Positions 7,933 through 16,001 of a DNA stretch of 64,000 bases are shown here, in pieces; the stretch's first letter is position 1, and every line of letters starts with the position of its first letter. The stretch is from Paenibacillus sp. FSL H8-0548 (GTDB lineage: Bacteria > Bacillota > Bacilli > Paenibacillales > Paenibacillaceae). The translations under genes and the position numbers were made by a program. The stretch lies in NCBI RefSeq assembly GCF_038630985.1, contig NZ_CP152049.1, positions 4,669,501 through 4,733,500 of the forward strand, given 5' to 3'. Under the pieces are notes generated by a model. It saw only the letters and a list, made by a program, of their open reading frames with translations. It was not told where the DNA came from and ran no database searches.

Positions 7933-9549
7933 ATGTCTGATCCCACACTTCCTGCTTTACCGCTTCGATCCTTGCTCTTTCATTTTTCAAACATGGAGCT
8001 GTTCAAGCATTCGGCTGGCGCAGTGTTAGCCGAAGAAATGACAGTAAACTATATGCTGCTTATTTTTAAGAGCGGCAGCGGAACACTCTTTGCCGAGGAG
8101 CGCTGCTCGCATTTCTCATCATACAGTACCTATCTTCTTCCGCCAAACACCGTCTATCAATTCGAAAGTACGGACGACAGCAAAATGGAATACTACCAAA
8201 TCTCCTTTCAGGTGTTTCAACTGCAAGAGGGTGCTGCCCTACATTATGACAAGGATTTATTTCCTGATCGTCAGGAGCTTCGTGTCTACCCCCTTGCTCA
8301 ATGGATCGATTTGCTGAATCAGCTTTACATTGGAAATACCAGCCCTAACGACATTGAAGCTCATCGTCAGCAGCTCCAGTTCCAGAAGCTCATTGGATTT
8401 CTGTTTGAGCATAATTTACAAGTCGATCGTATGCCAAGCTCTACGCAAACCGTTGAACAAACGATTCAATATATGCAAACCAATTTCCAAGACAACATTA
8501 CCGTTAAACAGCTTGCTCACATGGCCAATGTTCCCGCTTGGCAATTCACTTCAATCTTCAAGGAGTTAACGGGGAAGAAACCGCTGGATTATTTGACTGA
8601 GCTGCGAATTAATCGTTCGAAGGAATGGCTGCTTCATACAGAAAATCCACTCCGTGATATTGCAGAGCGTGTTGGCTTTACCGATGAGTACTATTTCAGT
8701 CGCCGCTTTCGTCTGATGACTGGCTACTCGCCAAGACAATATGCGATTTCTATGCGTCAAAATATTCTCGTTAAGGATTGGAACAATCATGAGATCAGTA
8801 TCCCGGCGCGGCCAAACCGTATTTATTATTATGGAGAATCCACTGGCGATATTAAGACGTTAGGCATTCCGCTAGTCGGCAAAGATCTGCTCGGCAAAGA
8901 TACCACCTATAACTTAGCGCATGCATCCAATCTTAAGCCTGACTTGATTATTTTTGACCATAAAGACGAGGGTCTTTATACGCAAATATCTCAGATCGCC
9001 CCAACACTTGCATATAATTCGCGAGGAACGCTTGATAAGCGGCTGCTTATGCTTGGTAATTGGTTCGGTAAAAAAAAAGAAGCCGAGAATTGGCTTCTTC
9101 TTCATCATAGCAATACATTGTTGATGTGGCAGCAGCTTCAGGCTCTTATCCGTAAAGATGAAACCGCGTCTGTCTTCGTCTTCCATCGGGGAAAACGTTT
9201 ATTTGTCATGGGCAATATTGGTTTAGCATCGACCCTTTATCATCCTAATGGCTTCCGTCCCACAGGCAAGGTAGGGGACATTTTGAAATCTGGCAGACCT
9301 TATAAAGAAATTACAGCCAAAACCATTCATCAATATGCTGGCGACCGCGTGTTTATGATGCTGCCTAAGGACGCTGTGTCCAGAGAGGCTATGGAGGAAT
9401 TAATGCGCGGCTCGATTTGGAATAGCCTGCCCGCTGTCCAAAATGGGTTTAGCTACCTGCTTGATGAGCAGGAATGGAACTACGAGGATGCCTCCTCCCG
9501 GGACAAGCTGCTCTCCATGCTGCCTGAGCTGCTCATCCAATCCTCCTAA
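7933..9549 (+). CDS. AraC regulator fused to a siderophore-binding domain (Btr/YbbB type)
   Basis: 538 residues: a short N-terminal sensor region (1-165), an AraC double helix-turn-helix domain (about 175-275; RDIAERVGFTDEYYFSRRF) and a C-terminal class III binding-protein domain (about 280-538) without a signal peptide. B. subtilis Btr has this architecture and activates the feu operon when bound to ferric bacillibactin. The binding domain aligns through most of its length with the lipoprotein encoded just upstream (for example AENWLLLHHSNT versus AEDWLAAHAANT), pointing to a shared ligand. The ATG at 7933 is chosen over a TTG six bases upstream because of TGAGG spacing. It converges with the exporter gene, leaving only six bases between stop codons. 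Confidence 0.9.
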   Translation: MSDPTLPALPLRSLLFHFSNMELFKHSAGAVLAEEMTVNYMLLIFKSGSGTLFAEERCSHFSSYSTYLLPPNTVYQFESTDDSKMEYYQISFQVFQLQEGAALHYDKDLFPDRQELRVYPLAQWIDLLNQLYIGNTSPNDIEAHRQQLQFQKLIGFLFEHNLQVDRMPSSTQTVEQTIQYMQTNFQDNITVKQLAHMANVPAWQFTSIFKELTGKKPLDYLTELRINRSKEWLLHTENPLRDIAERVGFTDEYYFSRRFRLMTGYSPRQYAISMRQNILVKDWNNHEISIPARPNRIYYYGESTGDIKTLGIPLVGKDLLGKDTTYNLAHASNLKPDLIIFDHKDEGLYTQISQIAPTLAYNSRGTLDKRLLMLGNWFGKKKEAENWLLLHHSNTLLMWQQLQALIRKDETASVFVFHRGKRLFVMGNIGLASTLYHPNGFRPTGKVGDILKSGRPYKEITAKTIHQYAGDRVFMMLPKDAVSREAMEELMRGSIWNSLPAVQNGFSYLLDEQEWNYEDASSRDKLLSMLPELLIQSS

Positions 9550-9555
9550 GTATCC

Positions 9556-11271
9556 TTATGTGCCAAACTGAGCTTGATGAAGACGACTATAAGCACCCCG
9601 AGCAGCAAGCAGTTCTTCATGCTTGCCCTGCTCGGCAATCCCCTGCTCTGCAACAACTATAATACGGTCAGCATTTCTAATCGTTGCTAGCCGATGCGCA
9701 ATGACAAGCGTCGTACGACCGCGAGACAGCTCCGCAAGCGCAAGCTGAATGGCAGCTTCCGTTTCAGTATCCAGAGCGGAGGTCGCTTCGTCCAAAATAA
9801 GTATCGGCGGATTTTTCAGAAACATACGAGCAATCGAGAGCCGCTGCTTTTGACCACCTGAGAGCTTCACGCCTCTTTCACCAATAAGGGTATCAAGCCC
9901 TTCCGGCTGTGATAGCACCAGCTCCTCGAGCTGTGCTTGACGGGCTGCGCGCATCACCTCTTCATCCGAAGCCCCAAGCTTTCCATATGCAATATTTTCA
10001 CGGATGCTGCCATCAAAGAGGAATACATCCTGCTGCACAATCCCAATGTTCGAGCGCAGCGATTCAAGCGTCATTTGACGGATATCCATCTTATCTATTG
10101 CGATTGAGCCTTCTTCCACATCGTAAAAACGCGGCAGCAGACTGCAAAGCGTCGTTTTACCCGCACCTGATGGACCAACCAGCGCTACCGTTTCGCCGGC
10201 ACGAATCGATAAATTCAAGCCTTGCAGCACCTTGTCTTTATTCTCATAGCCAAACGTAACATTTGTAAACTGAATATCACCTTTAAGATTGCTCATCGTT
10301 ACTGCATCTGGCGCATCGTCGATATCAGGCGCTGTTTCCAGCAACTCCAGATAACGCTTGAAGCCCGCGATTCCTTTCGGATACGTCTCAATAACGGAAT
10401 TAATCTGCTTGATCGGACTTAAAAATACGTTAGAGAGCATAACGAATGCAATAAATTCGCCGTAGCTCATTTGCCCTTGAATAACAAACCACGTGCCGCA
10501 TACCAGAACGAACAACGATATCAGTCTCATCAAAATAAAACTAATCGAAGAATTCCATGCCATCACGCGATAAGCGATCAGCTTGGTCAAGCGGAAACGG
10601 CCGTTATTTTCAGCAAAACGAGCCATCTCATGCTTTTCATTAGCAAATGCTTGAACTACGCGAATGCCGCTTACGTTATTTTCTACACGAGCATTGTAAT
10701 CTGCAATATCGGAAAACATCCGATTAAACGCCGCTGACATTTTACGGCTGAAATAGAGTGATAAATAAATCATAAGCGGAATAATAACAAAGGTCATTAG
10801 CGCAAGCTGCCAATTAATGCTCAGCATGATCCCGAACGCCCCGGCAAGTGTCATAATGGCAATGACTAAATCCTCCGGTCCGTGATGGGCAATTTCGCCA
10901 ATGTCCATCAGATCATTCGTCATCCTTGATACGAGATGTCCTGTCTTGTTATTATCGAAAAATCGGAAGCTTAGCTTCTGTACACGATCAAACAGCTGCT
11001 TGCGCATATCCGATTCTATATTGATACCCAGCTTGTGTCCCCAATACGTAACCACATAATGCAAAGCAGAGCTAAATATGTAAATAACCAGCAGAGCAAT
11101 GCAAGCATATAAAATCCACTTCCAATTTCCGCTTGGCAGCAAATCATCGACGACACGATTAACGGCCAGCGGAAATGCCAGCTCCAGCAATGCAGCTAAA
11201 ATCGCACAAGAAAAATCCAAAATGAACAGCTTTTTGTAAGGCTTGTAATAAGCAAAAAAACGGCGCAGCAT
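9556..11271 (-). CDS. ABC exporter, fused membrane and ATPase domains (MsbA/BmrA type)
   Basis: 571 residues: a six-helix exporter domain (about 15-310) followed by an ATPase domain with Walker A (GPSGAGKTT), signature LSGGQ, Walker B (ILILDEATSALD) and the switch His in VIAHRLAT. Such half-transporters work as dimers that expel lipids, drugs, peptides or siderophores. The ATG at 11271 has AGGAAGG upstream. A longer frame up to 11370 would read through a Fur box and is rejected. The Fur box and position beside two siderophore loci make siderophore export a reasonable hypothesis. Confidence 0.88.
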   Translation of the reverse strand: MLRRFFAYYKPYKKLFILDFSCAILAALLELAFPLAVNRVVDDLLPSGNWKWILYACIALLVIYIFSSALHYVVTYWGHKLGINIESDMRKQLFDRVQKLSFRFFDNNKTGHLVSRMTNDLMDIGEIAHHGPEDLVIAIMTLAGAFGIMLSINWQLALMTFVIIPLMIYLSLYFSRKMSAAFNRMFSDIADYNARVENNVSGIRVVQAFANEKHEMARFAENNGRFRLTKLIAYRVMAWNSSISFILMRLISLFVLVCGTWFVIQGQMSYGEFIAFVMLSNVFLSPIKQINSVIETYPKGIAGFKRYLELLETAPDIDDAPDAVTMSNLKGDIQFTNVTFGYENKDKVLQGLNLSIRAGETVALVGPSGAGKTTLCSLLPRFYDVEEGSIAIDKMDIRQMTLESLRSNIGIVQQDVFLFDGSIRENIAYGKLGASDEEVMRAARQAQLEELVLSQPEGLDTLIGERGVKLSGGQKQRLSIARMFLKNPPILILDEATSALDTETEAAIQLALAELSRGRTTLVIAHRLATIRNADRIIVVAEQGIAEQGKHEELLAARGAYSRLHQAQFGT

Positions 11272-11311
11272 AACCAACTTCCTTCCTCTTTCATCAATAA
11301 TATAAGTGTAA

Positions 11312-11326
11312 TGAAAATCGTTATCA
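11312..11326. promoter_or_regulatory. Fur-box-like site upstream of the ABC exporter
   Basis: TGAAAATCGTTATCA, within a longer palindrome-like stretch (TGTAATGAAAATCGTTATCA), matches the Fur 7-1-7 consensus with two mismatches. It lies about 40 bases before the exporter start. Confidence 0.75.
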
Positions 11327-11525
11327 TTTACATCCACCTTATCGTATAGCAAAATTACGGTATAGAGCAATGGACAAACGTGAGCATTTTTTTGTACAAA
11401 AAGAAACCCTCTTGAAAAATGATATCGATGTCATAATTTTGTAGTTTCCATGTCCTTTTCTCGCAATATCATGCGCCGCAGAGCTATGCTAAAGTAAAAG
11501 CAACACAGTGAAAAGAGGGAACAAG

Positions 11526-12608
11526 ATGACTAAAACAATTCGAATCGGAATTATCGGAAGCGGCGGCATTGCAAGAGCTCATGCTTCTGCCTATAAGAAA
11601 ATGCCTTATCAAGTGGAAATCGTTGCCGTAGCCGACAGCTTGCCGGGAAGAGCACAAGCTTTTATAGAGCAGGAGGAGCTTCCCAATGCTCTCGCGTTTG
11701 AGGATCATAGAAAGCTGCTGGAGCTGGACTTAGACGGCGTCAGCATTTGCACTCCCAACTTCGCCCATCACGAAACCTCTGTAAACGCGCTAAATGCCGG
11801 CAAGCATGTGCTCGTTGAGAAGCCAATGTCCGTGACGCTTCAACAGTCCATTGATATGGTTGAAGCTGCGGAGCGCAGCGGAAAAATGCTCACCGTAGGC
11901 TTTCAGCCAAGGTACGACCCGAATATGTCGTTGATTCAAGAAATCGTGCAATCGGGTAAGCTCGGCAAAGTTTATTTTGTCGAAACGGGCGGCGGCAGAC
12001 GGCGCGGCATGCCAGGCGGCACCTTTATTCGCAAGGAGCTTGCGGGTGCAGGCGCGATGGCTGATATCGGCTGCTATTCCCTTGATATGGCGCTTAATGC
12101 GCTGGGCTACCCTAAGCCGCTCACCGTATCGGCATATACCTCGAACCATTTTGGAACCAATCCTCTTTATCATAAAGAAGCGTCCAATTTTGACGTTGAG
12201 GATTTTGGCGTAGCGATGATTCGTTTGGAAGGCGATATCGTACTCAATTACAAAATTAGCTGGGCAATGCATATGGATTCGCTAGGGGCAACGATGTTTC
12301 TTGGTACAGATGGCGGTCTCAAAGTTACGCCAGCAGGAATCGGACCTTGGAGCGGAGTATGGGATGGCAGCGTGGGCAGTATGACTCTTTATCATGACGT
12401 CGTTAATCAGCACACCCAATCCAACATTCCCGTTATTGAGCACGGTTTAAATTTGTTTGATGAGAAGGTAAGAGATTTTGTAGCTGCGATTACTGATAAT
12501 CGTCCTGCGCCTATTCCTGGAGCTGAAATATTGTACAATCAAGCTATTATTGACGGTGTTCTCCGTTCCGCAGCAAGCAAGCGAGAAGTAACGATTGAAT
12601 TGCCATAA
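11526..12608 (+). CDS. Gfo/Idh/MocA family oxidoreductase
   Basis: 360 residues. Rossmann motif GSGGIARAH near residue 11, the conserved VEKPMSVT with E98-K99-P100, then a C-terminal domain typical of the family (GGGRRRGMPGG, GAMADIGCYSLDMAL). It is probably an NAD(P)-dependent sugar or inositol dehydrogenase. The ATG at 11526 is preceded by AAGAGGGA. An in-frame GTG 18 bases upstream overlaps that site. It is divergent from the exporter and appears as a single-gene unit embedded in the iron region, with no visible partner. A dispersed palindromic repeat begins four bases after its stop. Confidence 0.88.
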   Translation: MTKTIRIGIIGSGGIARAHASAYKKMPYQVEIVAVADSLPGRAQAFIEQEELPNALAFEDHRKLLELDLDGVSICTPNFAHHETSVNALNAGKHVLVEKPMSVTLQQSIDMVEAAERSGKMLTVGFQPRYDPNMSLIQEIVQSGKLGKVYFVETGGGRRRGMPGGTFIRKELAGAGAMADIGCYSLDMALNALGYPKPLTVSAYTSNHFGTNPLYHKEASNFDVEDFGVAMIRLEGDIVLNYKISWAMHMDSLGATMFLGTDGGLKVTPAGIGPWSGVWDGSVGSMTLYHDVVNQHTQSNIPVIEHGLNLFDEKVRDFVAAITDNRPAPIPGAEILYNQAIIDGVLRSAASKREVTIELP

Positions 12609-12611
12609 AAA

Positions 12612-12657
12612 GGTGAAACGGCTGTCGCCGTCCTTTCAAGGGCAAAGCCCGTTTCGC
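12612..12657 (+). repeat. Dispersed hairpin repeat, copy 2
   Basis: Begins GGTGAAACGGCTGTCGCCG. The outer arms GAAACGG and CCCGTTTC are complementary. Related copies are at 1204-1236 (inverted) and 13233-13276. In the latter the outer arms have changed together (CAGGGC and GCCCTG). Confidence 0.7.
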
Positions 12658-12715
12658 AGTGATAGATCAGCCTATATAAATTAAAAACTTATCAATTCTT
12701 ATCTATTAAAAAACG

Positions 12716-12765
12716 AGGCTGTCTTAAAGGGATAGAGATATTATCCTTTTAAGTCAGCCTTTTTT
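12716..12765 (+). terminator. Terminator downstream of the Gfo/Idh gene
   Basis: AGGCTGTCTTAAAGGGATA pairs with TTATCCTTTTAAGTCAGCCT, then six T residues follow. Confidence 0.85.
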
Positions 12766-12940
12766 CTGTACATCGAGTGAAAACCGGATTCGAGTCCTTG
12801 CGTTGTATGACATGCTGATGAGGTTCTAGATACTGATGAGCAGACCGTGTTGCTTCTGCAGTGCACTTTGTACAATCAAATCTGCTGAAAATTAAGGTCA
12901 ACCCGCGTAAAGTGTACTTTGTGCAATAGATTGGAAAAGG

Positions 12941-13003
12941 TCTAAGGAAATCAAAGCATCTGGCTGCAACCGCGATCGCAAGGAATAGGCTACTCGCTTC
13001 GTT
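12941..13003 (+). repeat. Dispersed repeat shared with the 27.4 kb element
   Basis: The stretch beginning GGAAATCAAAGCATCTGGCT and running through GCAACCGCGATCGCAAG matches 27470-27510 with few differences. The surrounding 12.6-13.3 kb gap holds no convincing gene. Bases 12860-12930 contain two inverted TGCACTTTGTACAA-like motifs, and the rest is the repeat array that follows. Confidence 0.6.
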
Positions 13004-13033
13004 TTACCTTCACATGTATACATGCCTTGAATT

Positions 13034-13216
13034 TAGATGGAATTTCTCCCGCTAAAATAGCGTTTTTCGCTTGGCAGATAAAATAGATGGAATTTCTCCC
13101 GTTAATTTTACTATTTCTCATGAATTCGGCTGATTCCTTGGAATTAGAGGGAGGAATTCCATCTAAATGCCAAAACAAGCTAAAATCCCTTAAAATAGAG
13201 GGAGAAATTCCATCTA
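13034..13216. repeat. Inverted array of four TAGATGGAATTTCTCCC motifs
   Basis: Two direct copies (13034-13050, 13084-13100) face two inverted copies (13149-13165 with one substitution and one shift, 13200-13216 exact). Copies 1, 2 and 4 are identical over 17 bases. The whole block could fold into alternative large hairpins. A minus-strand reading frame across it is an artefact of the repeats. Confidence 0.8.
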
Positions 13217-13232
13217 GATAAGCTGAACTCAA

Positions 13233-13276
13233 GGTGAAGCAGGGCTGTCGCCGTCCTTTGGCGGTGCCAGCCCTGT
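13233..13276 (+). repeat. Dispersed hairpin repeat, copy 3
   Basis: GGTGAAGCAGGGCTGTCGCC continues into CGTCCTTTGGCGGTGCCAGC and CCTG. The outer arms CAGGGC and GCCCTG pair, and so do inner CGCC and GGCG. It lies 38 bases beyond the nitroreductase stop, on the opposite strand sense. Confidence 0.7.
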
Positions 13277-13314
13277 TTAATTCCCATTTTTTGGATATAT
13301 GGATAATTCCCCTA

Positions 13315-13902
13315 TCAGAAGGTCTGCCCTTGCGGCCTGCCATCTATAACGGACAGAAGCTCCACCGCCGCTGTCCGGGGTGCGGCTGGCGGAATAATAC
13401 GCGGATAGCCGATATGAAGCACGGCTACGATTTTTTCACCTGATTGTACACCAACCGCTTTGCGAAAGCTTGGATTGTACATGTATGGATTCGATTTCCA
13501 CACCATGCCGATTCCCTGCTCCCATGCTGCCAGCTGGAAGTTTTGAATGAGACAGCATACCGCAGCGAAATTCTCATCCCACTGCTTCTGTCTAGGATCT
13601 TCTGTTAATGCAACGATCAAAATTATCGGAGTATTCCTATATTCCTTCCGTCTCTGCTCTTCGTATTTCTCCTTCTCTTCCTTCGTATACGTATCGATCA
13701 TTGCATTGGCAAACAACTCGCGACCAGCCCCATGATAAGCGATAAAACGCCAAGGCTCTCTCAAGTTATGATTCGGTGCCCATACCGCAACATCGAGCAA
13801 TGCAGTAAGCTGCCCAATCGATACTGGTTTTGGCTTAAACAATCTGACGCTGCGCCTCTCTTGAATTAGAGCAGCCATGCTTGCTGGTTTTTCAATTTTC
13901 AA
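13315..13902 (-). CDS. Nitroreductase family protein
   Basis: 195 residues, typical of small FMN-dependent nitroreductases (YdjA-like). Visible family features are the N-terminal flavin-phosphate segment ERRSVRLF, the WAPNHNLREPWRF region and the C-terminal GYPR. The TTG at 13902 is preferred because GAGGGTGA lies seven bases upstream. An ATG eight codons later lacks a site. It begins 35 bases after the FecCD permease stop on the same strand, so it is probably the last gene of the siderophore operon. A role in reductive release of iron or in siderophore chemistry is possible but inferred. Confidence 0.85.
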   Translation of the reverse strand: MKIEKPASMAALIQERRSVRLFKPKPVSIGQLTALLDVAVWAPNHNLREPWRFIAYHGAGRELFANAMIDTYTKEEKEKYEEQRRKEYRNTPIILIVALTEDPRQKQWDENFAAVCCLIQNFQLAAWEQGIGMVWKSNPYMYNPSFRKAVGVQSGEKIVAVLHIGYPRIIPPAAPRTAAVELLSVIDGRPQGQTF

Positions 13903-13937
13903 TTTGGGGTCACCCTCTCGTCGGGAATTCGTTCCTC

Positions 13938-14942
13938 TTATGGCTTGTTCCGGTTACGATACAACAAAAAGACCAAATATGGTGCTCCTACTGCAGCGGT
14001 AATGATCCCACATGGAATTTCAATAGGCGGAAAAATCGTTCTTCCAATTAAATCGGCGAGCATGACAATTAATCCTCCAACTAGTGCTGATGCCGTTAGC
14101 AGCATACGGCTCGTCCCTCCTACAAGCTGCCTTGCGATATGCGGCCCCATGAGTCCGACAAAGCCAATCGTGCCTGCCATCGCAACCGAGGCACCCGCCA
14201 AGCTGACACTAATCAACAGCAAAATGCCTCGAACTCGCTCTATACGAGCCCCTAAACCAATAGCAAGTTCATCACCCAGCTGTAATATGTCCAGCTTGCG
14301 GGACATAAACAATGCGCATGGAAATAGTACAAAAAGCCAAGGAAGCAAGGGCCAGAAATGCTCCCAGCTGCGCCCATAAGCGCTGCCAGTCATCCATAAC
14401 AAAGCCTGCTTTACATTTTCTATTTGACGTGTGGTCAGTAGGAAGGTGATATACGCATTGGCCATCGCGGATATTCCCACACCAACCAGCAGCAGCCGTA
14501 GGGGAGAGACTCCTCTTCGCCATGCAAGCATATACGTAAGCCCCGCTGCTGCAAGTGCGCCAAAAAAAGCTACAAAGGGCAGTACGCCTATTGGAACAGC
14601 AGGCAGTACAATGATAATCGTGACTGCCATAAGCGCAGCTCCTGCATTAATGCCCATTACACCTGGCGCAGCAAGCAAATTACGTGTAATCCCTTGTAGA
14701 ATAGCGCCAGACAGCGCTAAGCCGCAGCCTACTAAGAAAGCAACAAGACCTCTTGGAAAACGCAGCTCATTAATTACAAAGTTATACTCCGCTTGGCCCC
14801 GTCCGATTAAAGCCATCCACACTTCTGCTATGGGGACTGAATACTCGCCCATCATAATCGTCAGTAGAAGCACTGCAAGATTGGCTGCTGCTAATCCGAA
14901 AATAACGGCTAAGAAGCGTATATTCGCTGTTCGTAATGTCAA
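13938..14942 (-). CDS. Iron-siderophore ABC transporter permease (FecCD family)
   Basis: 334 residues, nearly all hydrophobic, with the FecCD hallmark GTIGFVGLMGPHIARQLVG that docks the ATPase and a typical N-terminus ending in FPRGLVAFLVGCGLALSG. It should form a heterodimeric channel with the permease encoded just upstream. The TTG at 14942 follows the upstream stop by one base and has AAAGGAGG nine bases before it, a clear case of translational coupling. The longer frame starting at 15008 would overlap the upstream gene by 65 bases and is rejected. No ATPase gene is present in this operon. Confidence 0.92.
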   Translation of the reverse strand: MTLRTANIRFLAVIFGLAAANLAVLLLTIMMGEYSVPIAEVWMALIGRGQAEYNFVINELRFPRGLVAFLVGCGLALSGAILQGITRNLLAAPGVMGINAGAALMAVTIIIVLPAVPIGVLPFVAFFGALAAAGLTYMLAWRRGVSPLRLLLVGVGISAMANAYITFLLTTRQIENVKQALLWMTGSAYGRSWEHFWPLLPWLFVLFPCALFMSRKLDILQLGDELAIGLGARIERVRGILLLISVSLAGASVAMAGTIGFVGLMGPHIARQLVGGTSRMLLTASALVGGLIVMLADLIGRTIFPPIEIPCGIITAAVGAPYLVFLLYRNRNKP

Positions 14943-14943
14943 A

Positions 14944-15927
14944 TCAGATCTTCCTCCTTTGTGCCAAATAAATGAGGAAAGGAGCTCCCAATAAAGCAGT
15001 AACAACACCAGCGGCTAACTCCTGCGGAGGATAAATAAATCTCGCGCCAATATCCGCAAGCAATAATATCGCTGCCCCTAGTAAAGCCGAGTAGGGAATA
15101 ATCCATCGATAATCCATGCCTACCAAAAATCTTGCTAAATGCGGAATCGCTAAACCAATAAAACCGATAGGTCCAGCAAGAGCTACGGAAGCTCCGGATA
15201 AACACATGATGATGGCCAGCGCTCCTAGCTTGATCCAGCTTGTTCTTAGGCCTAATCCTTGAGCAATCTCCTCGCCCAGACTAAGTAAATTAATTTGCCT
15301 GCTGAACACAATCGCTCCAGCCAGCCCCAATCCCATATAGGGCCATACATGAGATAGCATTTCCAAACTGCCGCCTGTTAACGAACCTGCGAGCCAAAAA
15401 CGCATTTCGTCCAAGGATTGTTCACTGAATATAAGAACGCCCTGAACCAAGGCTGACAACAGCAGATTTATCGTAGCGCCTGCCAAAATAAGCTTCACGG
15501 AACTCAGTCCACCGCGACCTAGCGAGCCCAGTAGAAAAACGATCATGCTGGCTGCACCTGCACCAATTAGAGCAACCCATAATTGTGTAATCGAAGAGGT
15601 GTAGCCAAATAGAAACAGCCAAATGACAAGCAGCATCGCGGCCCCATTGTTGCTTGCAAGAATTTCCGGCCCAGCAAGCATATTGCGGCTGATCGCCTGC
15701 ATGACACTGCCAGCCACGGATAGTGAACAGCCTACTAGTACCGCAATCATTGCCCGAGGCAGCCTAACAGAACGAATTATGAGATGCTCTCTTGAACCAT
15801 CAAAGGATATAAAAGCCTCTATCACTATGCGCAGCGGAATTGTCGTTTTCCCTATGGAAATGCTGACGGCAAAGCATGCAGCAACTACCATACATCCGAT
15901 CAACAAACCCAAAAGCCTTATTTTCAA
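14944..15927 (-). CDS. Iron-siderophore ABC transporter permease (FecCD family)
   Basis: 327 residues with about ten membrane segments and the FecCD signature GPIGFIGLAIPHLARFLVG. It pairs with the downstream permease to import the ferric siderophore delivered by the lipoprotein encoded upstream. Two TTG codons compete. The one at 15927 has GGGAGGT six bases upstream, whereas the one at 15933 abuts the ribosome site. Its start lies 74 bases after the lipoprotein stop, with a stem-loop in between. Confidence 0.92.
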   Translation of the reverse strand: MKIRLLGLLIGCMVVAACFAVSISIGKTTIPLRIVIEAFISFDGSREHLIIRSVRLPRAMIAVLVGCSLSVAGSVMQAISRNMLAGPEILASNNGAAMLLVIWLFLFGYTSSITQLWVALIGAGAASMIVFLLGSLGRGGLSSVKLILAGATINLLLSALVQGVLIFSEQSLDEMRFWLAGSLTGGSLEMLSHVWPYMGLGLAGAIVFSRQINLLSLGEEIAQGLGLRTSWIKLGALAIIMCLSGASVALAGPIGFIGLAIPHLARFLVGMDYRWIIPYSALLGAAILLLADIGARFIYPPQELAAGVVTALLGAPFLIYLAQRRKI

Positions 15928-15956
15928 AGCCAAACCTCCCGTACCTATAACAATGA

Positions 15957-15996
15957 AGCAGGAAAACGAAGAAGATTCCGCTCCATTTCCCTGCTT
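15957..15996 (-). other. Intercistronic stem-loop between binding protein and permease genes
   Basis: AGCAGGAAAA (15957-15966) pairs with TTTCCCTGCT (15986-15995) with minor mismatch. No T-run follows. Such hairpins often protect the upstream binding-protein message and lower downstream expression. Confidence 0.45.
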
Positions 15997-16001
15997 AGCA
16001 T

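Noticed and set aside
11271..11370. N-terminal extension of the ABC exporter
   Set aside because: The extension would be translated through a Fur box and lacks a ribosome site, whereas the ATG at 11271 has a good one.
12990..13343. Minus-strand 117-residue reading frame
   Set aside because: It runs through the inverted 17-base repeat array and overlaps the nitroreductase end, so it is an artefact of repeat sequence.
14431..14994. Plus-strand 187-residue frame
   Set aside because: It is antisense to the FecCD permease, with composition typical of a shadow frame.
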